A stretch of DNA of 5,323 bases, from positions 1 to 5,323 of the forward strand of contig JAQBZS010000596.1 in NCBI GenBank assembly GCA_027622115.1, given 5' to 3'. Shown here in pieces: positions 1 through 5,266 of this stretch. The position numbers and the translations under genes were made by a program. Positions within the stretch are counted from its first letter, which is position 1, and each line of letters opens with the position of its first letter. A model generated the notes under the pieces. It was not told the DNA's origin and made no database searches. It worked only from the letters and a program-made list of their open reading frames with translations. Origin of the DNA: Planctomycetota bacterium. GTDB lineage: Bacteria > Planctomycetota > Planctomycetia > Planctomycetales > Planctomycetaceae.

Positions 1-550
1 TGACGTCCAGAATATCACCCACGCCTGCGACGGCCGCACGAATCGAGTTTTCGATTCCGAATTTCAAAGTGACATCGGCTTGTCCGCAGCCCTGACAACC
101 GCCACCCATTTGGATAAACACCTGGTTGTCCTGCACGTTTATAAGGCTCACTACACCGCCATGTTCGGCAACCGAAGGATTGATTTCGGTGTCCAGCACG
201 TGCTGCACGCGTTCTCGAATTTCCTCGCTCGAAGGCACATTGTCCCAAGCGGCGTCGGACACGGCTGGATCATCGGTGGCCAAGTGGGCTCGAATCGCGG
301 CGCCGATCGACTTTCCGATCACTGGCCAATCGGCCTGTGCCGACTTGTTGATCGTGATCTGATCGTGCGAAATCACGACCCTTGTGATACCGTCGATCGC
401 GAAGAGTCGTTGCGCCAGCGGCGAGCCTTCAGCCGCTTCTTTGCTAAGGAACGCAAACGACTTGTCGGGATAGACAGGCCGATCGACGGTGAATCGACAC
501 GTGGCGTCCGTGATCGGATCGCCGGTAATGGATATCTCAGCTTGTGACAT
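1..550 (-). CDS. Nfu/NifU-type iron-sulfur cluster carrier protein (3' end cut by window edge)
   Basis: Nfu-type proteins carry Fe-S clusters assembled elsewhere to client apoproteins in the cytoplasm. Here 183 codons are visible. Residues about 19-90 match the Nfu N-terminal domain, with its SPLAQRLFAIDGI stretch and a Trp at 75. Residues about 108-183 match the NifU C-terminal domain: EHGGVVSLINV, then GGGCQGCG with the cluster-binding pair Cys152 and Cys155, then TLKFGIE. This two-domain order is that of Nfu1 and bacterial Nfu proteins, which are usually about 190-200 residues, so only the last few residues should be missing. The ATG at 548-550 has AGGAG at 559-563, 8 nt upstream. The gene follows the read-through stop of the radical SAM gene by 29 nt, so it is probably the last visible gene of the same transcript. 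Family assignment is firm. The client protein is inferred to be the neighbouring radical SAM enzyme or ferredoxins. Confidence 0.93.
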   Translation of the reverse strand, partial: MSQAEISITGDPITDATCRFTVDRPVYPDKSFAFLSKEAAEGSPLAQRLFAIDGITRVVISHDQITINKSAQADWPVIGKSIGAAIRAHLATDDPAVSDAAWDNVPSSEEIRERVQHVLDTEINPSVAEHGGVVSLINVQDNQVFIQMGGGCQGCGQADVTLKFGIENSIRAAVAGVGDILDV

Positions 551-579
551 GATTGGTGCTCCTATTGCGAACTTGGCAG

Positions 580-2064
580 TTATGTTGTTGGATTCTGGCT
601 ATCACATACCGAAATTCCAACCCCCTTGTTGGTTTTCAGAGGACCAAACTGGTCCTCGGTAGGCTCCGCTCAGCAGAACCATGATTCGGTCAACCGCGGT
701 GGACGTTTTCGGGTCGGCTCGGTCAAGCCGATTTCGCCAACTGCTCTGCGATGCTTGTGCACACCGAATGCCAAACGTTTTACGCGTCCGAAGGTAACGG
801 CCGCATCCTCGTCGGCAGTGCTGGCGCGTTCCACCTCGGCCGCGACCTCCGCCTGCAGCTCGTCCATCCGCGGATCGGGATGCGTCCACCGGTACGTGAA
901 GGACGCCTGCTCCAGTCCGACCAGATGCGGTCTGATTGACGGTTCCGAAAGCAGCCCGCTCCCCGGCGGGATCAACAAACGAATGGAGTATTGCACGGGA
1001 TCGATGTGGTCGATGAGCTTTTCCATCTCGACAAATTCCAGGACGTCAAGGTAATCGTCCAAAGTGGTCCAGGGTGTAAATGCGACAAGGGAAGGACGAA
1101 GCGCAATACCACACGAGCGCAGCAGACCCAAAGCGTCGGTCACATCGGCGCGTGTGTGGCCCTTTTTTAATGCCGTCAATACCGTGTCGCTCAGCGACTC
1201 GACCGCCGAGACCACAAAGAGGCATCCGAGCCGTGCGAGCTCGGGCAAGATCGTGCGATGTTTGAGCAGATGTTCCACCTTGGCCGTGAAGTCAAACGTC
1301 AGCCCAGAGAACTCGTCGTGCATGGCACGAACGATGCGCAGCGAATGCCCCGGCCCGTTTAGAAAATCGGGATCACCAAAGGTGATGTGTTCCGCGCCGG
1401 CGCGAACCAGACGCCGGATATCTTCTAGGACAATTCCTTTTTCAACGACGAAAAAACGCCCACCATAGACGGATGGGATCGGACAGTGAAGGCACAGATG
1501 CAGGCAGCCTCGGCTCGCCTCGACATAGCCTGCCAGATGCTGGTGTCCGTTGCGCTGCAGTTGGGCGTATTCTTTCAGTGGTGGCAGTTCCTCGCGACTG
1601 GGCACCGGGAAGGCCAGTCGCCGGAGAACGGGCTCCGACGATTTGTCGCGGCAGCCAACTTCGTTAATCGAATGGACCGAGCGCCCTTCCTCCAGAGCTT
1701 CGACCAGCTTGACCAGGGCTTCCTCGTACTCGCCCCCTACGATCGAGTCCGCACACGACTGGAGCAAGTATTCGGAATTTAGGGAGGCGTACAGTCCGTA
1801 AAAACAGATGTGACATCCAGGATTGATAGTCCGCACCCGTCGGGCCAGCTCGACGCCCAGCCGCAAAGCCGTGTGCATGGGCACACTGATGCCCACAAAC
1901 CGCGCAGGGGCCACCCGACACACGTCGAGATTCTCCCGAGCAATGTCCAGCCCCCTCGGCGAGAAACCCGCGCGCTCGAGGAATCCCATGGGCGAAGCAA
2001 TCCCGATCGGCTGGTGGCCCAGCTCGTAACAGGAGATTAACAGGATCGAACCTTGTTGACGCAT
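580..2064 (-). CDS. Radical SAM selenoprotein of the CUAEP-tail type, TGA at 670-672 read as selenocysteine
   Basis: This is a radical SAM enzyme that would bind a 4Fe-4S cluster and cleave S-adenosylmethionine. Its substrate is unknown. Residues 1 to about 130 look like the Rossmann-type domain of cobalamin-binding radical SAM proteins, but the usual DxHxxG is replaced by ELGHQPIG, so B12 binding is uncertain. The radical SAM core starts at about 178 with SRGCLHLCLHC, giving Cys187, Cys191 and Cys194 (CxxxCxxC). FGDPDF (229-234) and SAVES (286-290) follow as expected for core strands. At residue 465 the frame meets TGA in the context WFC-TGA-AEP. With read-through it continues 29 more residues to TAA at 580-582, giving 494 residues. 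I recall this C-terminal signature as that of the CUAEP/CCAEP-tail radical SAM family, where U is selenocysteine. If TGA stops translation, the product is 464 residues (670-2064). The start ATG has AGGAG at 2076-2080, 11 nt upstream. The gene begins 33 nt after the Rieske gene. Confidence 0.88.
639..669 (-). promoter_or_regulatory. Bacterial SECIS element immediately downstream of the TGA
   Basis: On the minus strand GAGGACC (651-657) pairs perfectly with GGTCCTC (639-645) around the loop AGTTT (646-650): 7 bp with a 5-nt loop. There are 19 nt between the TGA and the first loop base. Known bacterial SECIS elements place the apical loop about 16-37 nt after the UGA and need a G among the first two loop bases. 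Here the second loop base is G. No T-run follows the stem, which argues against a terminator. Confidence 0.82.
670..672 (-). other. Predicted selenocysteine codon (in-frame TGA, residue 465)
   Basis: The codons TTC TGC TGA GCG GAG CCT read Phe-Cys-Sec-Ala-Glu-Pro. The Cys-Sec pair would be a vicinal thiol/selenol redox site at the C-terminal tail. Three things support recoding: the CUAEP context, a hairpin at bacterial SECIS distance, and an open frame that ends just before the next gene. A conventional stop would leave an untranslated gap of 119 nt before the Nfu gene in a cluster with short gaps. Recoding also needs the selenocysteine machinery (SelA, SelB, SelC, SelD), which is outside this window. 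Confidence 0.85.
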
Positions 2065-2097
2065 CCGTTTGATGACTCCTAAGTGAATCGCTTCGCT

Positions 2098-2409
2098 CTA
2101 AGCGAGCTCAATGAGGACGTCGCTCCCTTTGACCGTAACGACAAAGCTTTTGACGTCGTTTCCAGCAGGGGGGCCGAGAACCTTGCCGGACGCGACGTTA
2201 AACTGAGCTCCGTGCAAGGGGCAAGTAACCTGGTCACCGACGAGCGCGCCTTCGCCCAGTGGTCCTCCGACATGCGTACACGTGTTCTCGATTGCATAGT
2301 ATGTGCCGTCTACGTTGAACAAAGCAATAGTTTGACGTTCAGCTTCAACCACTTTACCCTCGCCGGGTGAGAGGTCGCCTGTCTGAGCGATTTTGACTGT
2401 CTTCGGCAT
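2098..2409 (-). CDS. Rieske-type [2Fe-2S] ferredoxin, copy B
   Basis: This is a small soluble electron-transfer protein of 103 residues, close to the size of stand-alone Rieske ferredoxins such as those feeding ring-hydroxylating oxygenases. The cluster motifs are CTH (Cys44, His46) and CPLH (Cys63, His66), separated by 16 residues, with the flanking THVGG and HGAQF typical of the family. No signal peptide or membrane segment is seen, so it should be cytoplasmic. The start codon is set by AAGGAG at 2415-2420, 5 nt from the ATG. That site overlaps the TAA of the pterin dehydratase gene, so translation of the two is probably coupled. It shares about 70% identity (72 of 103 positions, hand alignment) with the Rieske gene at 2896-3207, so the pair arose by duplication. 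No oxygenase is visible, so its partner is inferred to be the adjacent radical SAM enzyme or an enzyme outside the window. Confidence 0.95.
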   Translation of the reverse strand: MPKTVKIAQTGDLSPGEGKVVEAERQTIALFNVDGTYYAIENTCTHVGGPLGEGALVGDQVTCPLHGAQFNVASGKVLGPPAGNDVKSFVVTVKGSDVLIELA

Positions 2410-2418
2410 GACAACTCC

Positions 2419-2784
2419 TTAACTGCTTTTCAACTTAATCGGCAGTTCGTGGATCTTCGCGGCTGTAATGAAATCGTTCTCGGATAGGCCGCCAATCGCG
2501 TGAGTCCACAGTTCGATCGCGACGCTTCGATAGCCGACCAAATGCAAGTCGGGGTGGTGGCCTTCGTCTTCGGCGAGTTCGGCGACCCGGTTGAAGAAGT
2601 CCATCGCTGCCATAAAGTGCTTGACCGTCCACTCGCGGCGAATCCGTTTGCCGTCTTCCGTCAGTTCCCAGCCAGGCAGATCCTTCAGCAGTCGCTCGGC
2701 CTCTTCGCGCGGGACCGGCGGGACGCCACCCTCACAAGGTTGGCACTTTTTTGCCTTCAATTCTTCGATTGTGCCGATACTCAT
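2419..2784 (-). CDS. Pterin-4a-carbinolamine dehydratase (4a-hydroxytetrahydrobiopterin dehydratase) family protein
   Basis: The classical enzyme (PCD, PhhB/DCoH) dehydrates 4a-hydroxytetrahydropterin during aromatic amino acid hydroxylation. Other members are linked to molybdopterin enzymes. The active-site pattern is intact: Glu72, His76-His77-Pro78, Tyr85, His95 and Asp104, with THAIGGLSENDF around the last two. Residues 14-25 carry KCQPCEGGVPPV, an N-terminal Cys-containing segment seen in many bacterial members. The length of 121 residues is slightly above the core family size because of this extension. The ATG at 2782-2784 has AGGAG at 2792-2796, 7 nt away. The gene sits between two paralogous Rieske genes and ends 9 nt before the second. 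No phenylalanine hydroxylase or molybdenum-cofactor gene is visible here, so a role in recycling or repairing a pterin used by this pathway is only inferred. Confidence 0.95.
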   Translation of the reverse strand: MSIGTIEELKAKKCQPCEGGVPPVPREEAERLLKDLPGWELTEDGKRIRREWTVKHFMAAMDFFNRVAELAEDEGHHPDLHLVGYRSVAIELWTHAIGGLSENDFITAAKIHELPIKLKSS

Positions 2785-2895
2785 GGTTATGCTCCTGTCA
2801 ACAATGTTAAAAGGTTCTTTACAGCTTCTCCTACGAAGCCGCTTTTAGTTCCGCCAGGCGCTGAGCCTTCCCGACCAGTCGGTCCCAGTTGTCGG
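2785..2895 (-). other. 111-nt gap between Rieske copy A and the pterin dehydratase gene
   Basis: The gap contains the AGGAG of the dehydratase at 2792-2796. On the minus strand one frame reads DNWDRLVGKAQRLAELKAAS before a stop, which looks protein-like. It has no ATG, GTG or TTG start in frame and is out of frame with the Rieske gene. I see no terminator or promoter. The stretch may be the remains of a gene or simply a spacer. Confidence 0.35.
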
Positions 2896-3207
2896 CTACT
2901 CCAGTTCTATGAACACGTCATCGCCTTCCAGGCTGACCGGAAAGCTCTTCACATCGTTGCGGGCCGGTCCGCCGAGGACCTTGCCCGACGTTGCGTCGAA
3001 CTGCGCCCCGTGCAAAGGGCATGTTACTTCTTTGCCAATCAGCGCGCCTTCGCCGAGCGACCCACCAACGTGCGTACAGGTGTTCGCGATCGCAAAATAC
3101 GTCCCGTCCACGTTGAACAACGCCAGGCTGACACCTTCGACGTCAACCGTCTTTCCCTCACCCGGTTGAAGCTCCGTGACGTCGGCGACTTTCACCGTCT
3201 TAGGCAT
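2896..3207 (-). CDS. Rieske-type [2Fe-2S] ferredoxin, copy A
   Basis: This 103-residue cytoplasmic electron carrier has the same architecture as the copy at 2098-2409. CTH supplies Cys44 and His46, and CPLH supplies Cys63 and His66, with 16 residues between the two motifs. Both copies begin MPKTVK and keep ALFNVDGTY, NTCTHVGG, TCPLHGAQF and NDVKSF. Differences cluster at residues 7-28 and after 90, on surfaces likely to face partner proteins, while the cluster-binding loops are nearly unchanged. The start is supported by AAGGAG at 3214-3219, 6 nt from the ATG. It follows the small Pro-tailed gene by 48 nt. Two retained, diverged copies suggest distinct redox partners or potentials. Family assignment is firm and the partner is unknown. 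Confidence 0.95.
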   Translation of the reverse strand: MPKTVKVADVTELQPGEGKTVDVEGVSLALFNVDGTYFAIANTCTHVGGSLGEGALIGKEVTCPLHGAQFDATSGKVLGGPARNDVKSFPVSLEGDDVFIELE

Positions 3208-3255
3208 GATTATCTCCTTGTGCTACAAGCGTCGCGTTTCAATGAATTGCTATTT

Positions 3256-3408
3256 TTATCCCAATACCGGTAACGATGGCTGCGGCGGCGCCGGCTGCGG
3301 CGGCGGCCGACTCGGTAAAGTGTTTGACCAGATTTTTTCGACCGGTACGAAACTTTCTTCGTGGCCCTCGCCTGCAATTGCTTCAAATACGTTTTGATAT
3401 CTACGCAT
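3256..3408 (-). CDS. Small 50-residue protein with acidic N-terminal part and Pro/Gln-rich tail, unknown family
   Basis: I do not recognise this protein. It begins MRRYQNVFEAIAGEGHEE, continues FVPVEKIWSN, and ends in a Pro-rich tail, PPPQPAPPQPSLPVLG. The first 30 residues look like a short folded or helical segment. The tail comes from two copies of a 13-nt GC-rich unit (3278-3290 and 3293-3305) at a 15-nt period, which keeps the frame and repeats a PPQP-like block. There is no signal peptide, membrane helix or cysteine. The ATG at 3406-3408 has GGGAG at 3420-3424, 11 nt upstream, and lies 23 nt after the ferredoxin stop. The spacing fits an operon gene. It fills what would otherwise be a 224-nt gap between the ferredoxin and Rieske genes. 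The complementary strand reads as Gly/Cys-rich, but that frame has no plausible gene context. Confidence 0.55.
   Translation of the reverse strand: MRRYQNVFEAIAGEGHEESFVPVEKIWSNTLPSRPPPQPAPPQPSLPVLG
3278..3305. repeat. Short GC-rich direct repeat, two 13-nt units at 15-nt period
   Basis: GGCTGCGGCGGCG occurs at 3278-3290 and 3293-3305 on the plus strand. On the minus strand this encodes the repeated Pro/Gln tail of the small protein at 3256-3408. The period of five codons suggests in-frame tandem duplication. Confidence 0.7.
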
Positions 3409-3431
3409 CGTGATTCTGACTCCCAAAGCCG

Positions 3432-3710
3432 CTATTGCTTGGCCAACGGCTCTTTCTTCTCGGTGATGACCTCGCACTTCAATGCCATCTCGGCATTCAA
3501 CTCCGTGAAGTCCTTCCACTTCTCGGGAAGATTGTCTTCGAGGAAGATGGCTTCTACGGGACATTCGGGAACGCAAGCCTCGCAGTCGATGCACTCGTCC
3601 GGATGGATGTACAACATCTGTTCGCCCTCGTAGAAGCACTCGACAGGGCACACCACGACGCAGTCCGTGTATTTGCAGCCAAAGCAAGGCTCGGCGACAA
3701 CGTGTGTCAT
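3432..3710 (-). CDS. fdxA: 7Fe ferredoxin, Azotobacter FdI-like ([3Fe-4S][4Fe-4S])
   Basis: This is a 92-residue low-potential electron carrier of the cytoplasm. The cysteine pattern equals that of Azotobacter vinelandii ferredoxin I shifted by one residue. Cys9, Cys17 and Cys50 are placed to bind the [3Fe-4S] cluster, and Cys21, Cys40, Cys43 and Cys46 the [4Fe-4S] cluster. Cys12 and Cys25 correspond to the non-ligand cysteines. CKYTDC, CPVECFYEG and HPDECIDCEAC are family signatures, and the LNAE...ITEKK stretch of the long-chain FdI type is present. The acidic C-terminal extension of FdI is shorter here. The ATG has AGGAG at 3718-3722, 7 nt away. The gene lies 72 nt after the SufE-like gene. 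It is a plausible electron donor for the radical SAM enzyme encoded downstream, which needs a one-electron reductant. Confidence 0.95.
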   Translation of the reverse strand: MTHVVAEPCFGCKYTDCVVVCPVECFYEGEQMLYIHPDECIDCEACVPECPVEAIFLEDNLPEKWKDFTELNAEMALKCEVITEKKEPLAKQ

Positions 3711-3782
3711 CTTTGGTCTCCTGCGGTTTTGTTACGATTAAACCGGTCCATTTGTGTTCTTCGTAGCCGACCACCCTTCGGG

Positions 3783-4166
3783 CTAACCAGCTTTTGCAAC
3801 GGCCCTTTGCACTTCCGATTTGATGCGATGCAAGATGGCATGGAGCCCGCGCATGCGAACCATTCCCAACGCTTCGACGAGTCCCAGTTCAGTCAGCAAC
3901 GTCGGCTTCACCGCGAGCACTTCGGCCGGTGCCGCACCGAAAAGCGCGGCCACCAGCAAGCTGATAAACCCGCGCACCGTAGGAGCGTCGCGAGGCACAT
4001 CGGCGTAAATCTCCACTTGGCCGTCGACCACCTCGACCCACATGTACACCGGGGTTTGGCACTCATGCACGCGGTTCTCGCCGGCGTCCCGTCGTGCTCG
4101 ATAGCTTTCCGGCAGGTCCGGGAGCTCGTCGGAGAACTCAAGTAACGTCTCCAACCGGTCGCGCAC
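3783..4166 (-). CDS. sufE: SufE-like sulfur acceptor protein (start uncertain, probably upstream)
   Basis: SufE accepts persulfide sulfur from a cysteine desulfurase on a conserved Cys and passes it to Fe-S assembly. With the GTG at 4164-4166 the product is 127 residues. The sulfur-carrying Cys is Cys36 in NRVHECQTPVY, replacing the more usual GCQSxVW with Glu before and Thr after. VRGFISLLVAALFG, LTELGLVEAL and RMRGLHAI follow the family. In E. coli the Cys is residue 51, so about 15 N-terminal residues are missing from this start. The same frame upstream reads NKLEELKQEFDELDV, which matches the SufE N-terminal helix, back to a TAA at 4248-4250. That stretch has no ATG, GTG or TTG in frame. 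Candidate non-standard starts include ATC at 4230-4232. The gene lies just after the rhodanese, which could be its sulfur source. Confidence 0.88.
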   Translation of the reverse strand: MRDRLETLLEFSDELPDLPESYRARRDAGENRVHECQTPVYMWVEVVDGQVEIYADVPRDAPTVRGFISLLVAALFGAAPAEVLAVKPTLLTELGLVEALGMVRMRGLHAILHRIKSEVQRAVAKAG

Positions 4167-4258
4167 ATCCAGCTCGTCGAACTCTTGCTTGAGTTCCTCA
4201 AGTTTGTTTTTGCGGTTGGATGTTTGATCGATTACAAAGCTGTGCTCTTACGACTGCG

Positions 4259-5116
4259 TTATACGTTCTTCTCAATCGGCACGCCGACCAGGTTGCCCCA
4301 CTCGGTCCACGACCCGTCATAGTTCTTCACGTTGTCGAAGCCCAGCAGGTACTTCAGCACGAACCACGTGTGGCTCGACCGTTCGCCGATCCGGCAGTAG
4401 GCGATGATCGTGTCGCCGTCTCGTGTCAAGCCGGCTTCGTTAAGGTAAATCTGCTCCAATTCCGCTTCCGACTTGAACGTGCCGTCGTCGTTGACCGCAC
4501 GGGACCACGGAACGCTGGCTGCGCCGGGAATGTGGCCCGCGCGCAGCGCGCCTTCTTGCGGATAGTCGTCCATGTGCAACAACTCGCCCGTGTATTCGCC
4601 GGGCGAGCGCACATCGATCATCGACTTACCGGCGGCCTGATGCTGAAGCACCTCATCGCGAAACGCGCGGATGGAAAGGTCCGGATCTTTGGCCGCATAG
4701 GTGCCGCGCGGATAATCGGGATCGGGTTCGCGAACGAACTCACGACCGTCCAGCTCCCAACGCCTTCGGCCACCGTCCATGATCAAGCACTTTTCGTGAC
4801 CGTACAGCTTGAACGCCCAAAGTGCGTAGCATGCCCACCAGTTATTCTTATCGCCGTAGAAAACCACGCTCGTGTCGTTGGAAATGCCCTTCGAGGCGCA
4901 CAGCTCGGCAAACCTGTCTTTCGAGAGGTAATCGCGGATCGTCTGATCCTGCAGGTCGGTTTGCCAATCGATCTTCACTGCTTCGCGAATGTGCCCCTGC
5001 TGGTACAACAGGAGATCTTCGTCCGATTCCACGATGCGAAGGTTTTCATCCTGCCGATGCTCATCGACCCAATCGGTGCTCACGAGCAATTCGCTTTCGA
5101 TCGATGTTGTAGACAT
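4259..5116 (-). CDS. Two-domain rhodanese, thiosulfate sulfurtransferase (CysA2/SseA-like)
   Basis: Tandem rhodaneses move sulfane sulfur from thiosulfate or mercaptopyruvate to thiophilic acceptors through a cysteine persulfide. The protein has 285 residues, the usual length. Residues about 9-130 form the inactive first domain, which has YGDKNNW where a catalytic loop would start. Residues about 148-278 form the active domain with IDVRSPGEY, HIPGAASVPWSRA and the active-site loop CRIGERSSH, catalytic Cys241. YDGSWTEWG closes the domain. The CRIGERS loop resembles thiosulfate sulfurtransferases of the mycobacterial CysA type rather than mercaptopyruvate enzymes (CGSGVT), so thiosulfate is the likelier donor. 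There is no signal peptide, so it is cytoplasmic. AGGAGGAG at 5123-5130 sits 6 nt before the ATG. The SufE-like gene follows directly. Confidence 0.96.
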   Translation of the reverse strand: MSTTSIESELLVSTDWVDEHRQDENLRIVESDEDLLLYQQGHIREAVKIDWQTDLQDQTIRDYLSKDRFAELCASKGISNDTSVVFYGDKNNWWACYALWAFKLYGHEKCLIMDGGRRRWELDGREFVREPDPDYPRGTYAAKDPDLSIRAFRDEVLQHQAAGKSMIDVRSPGEYTGELLHMDDYPQEGALRAGHIPGAASVPWSRAVNDDGTFKSEAELEQIYLNEAGLTRDGDTIIAYCRIGERSSHTWFVLKYLLGFDNVKNYDGSWTEWGNLVGVPIEKNV

Positions 5117-5162
5117 GTTTCGCTCCTCCTATTTCAGGTTTCGAATGTGCCAACGCGTATGA

Positions 5163-5245
5163 TTGAAAAAGGGGTCAGACCCTTTGCACGACAGAGATTC
5201 TTGCGTCATTTTGCGGCAACCGAGAGGGTCTGACCCCTTTTTCAA
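5163..5245. repeat. Perfect 21-bp inverted repeat with GGGTC/GACCC cores, 41-nt spacer
   Basis: The arms at 5163-5183 and 5225-5245 are exact reverse complements. Each arm also contains a small palindrome of its own, GGGTCAGACCC on the left and GGGTCTGACCC on the right, next to a five-base A or T run. A further 7-nt inverted pair, CGTATGA (5156-5162) and TCATACG (5252-5258), lies just outside with unequal spacing. The form resembles the REP-like or miniature elements served by REP-associated tyrosine transposases. No transposase is in the window. It could also act as a bidirectional RNA hairpin between the upstream gene and the rhodanese. Confidence 0.8.
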
Positions 5246-5255
5246 ACACGTTCAT
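5176..5255 (-). other. Possible truncated reading frame starting MNVF and running into the inverted repeat
   Basis: An ATG at 5253-5255 has a good GAGGAG at 5263-5268, 7 nt upstream and overlapping the stop of the upstream gene. The frame gives only 26 residues, most of them encoded by the inverted repeat, and ends at a TGA inside the left arm. This looks like a true translation start whose gene was replaced or interrupted by the repeat. It could also be a leader peptide. I do not assign it a function. Confidence 0.3.
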
Positions 5256-5266
5256 ACGGACACTCC

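Noticed and set aside
617..632. Second small hairpin (CCAAC/GTTGG, 5 bp) downstream of the SECIS, as a terminator
   Set aside because: On the transcribed strand no T-run follows it, the stem is short, and it lies within the read-through coding frame.
639..657. Hairpin after the TGA as a Rho-independent terminator
   Set aside because: No U-tract follows the stem, and its spacing and loop fit a SECIS element much better.
2500..3273. Long plus-strand open frame of 257 codons
   Set aside because: It runs antisense across the pterin dehydratase and Rieske copy A, both of which have clear family motifs and ribosome binding sites. The plus frame shows no recognisable domain.
3256..3774. Minus-strand open frame of 172 codons overlapping the ferredoxin
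   Set aside because: Its middle is an out-of-frame reading of the ferredoxin gene. Only its last 50 codons, from the ATG at 3406-3408, are kept as a likely separate small gene.
3774..3784. CCCGAAGGG hairpin after the SufE-like stop as a terminator
   Set aside because: The stem is only 3 bp and there is no T-run.
3435..4145. Plus-strand open frame of 236 codons opposite the ferredoxin and SufE-like genes
   Set aside because: It is antisense to two well-identified genes and spans their intergenic gap, with no domain of its own.
5131..5160. TTGGCA as a -35 box for a rhodanese promoter
   Set aside because: No matching -10 sequence lies at a proper distance. The ribosome binding site falls where it would be.
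4220..5233. Plus-strand open frame of 337 codons
   Set aside because: It is the antisense shadow of the rhodanese gene and ends inside the inverted repeat. The minus strand has the active-site motif and a strong ribosome binding site.
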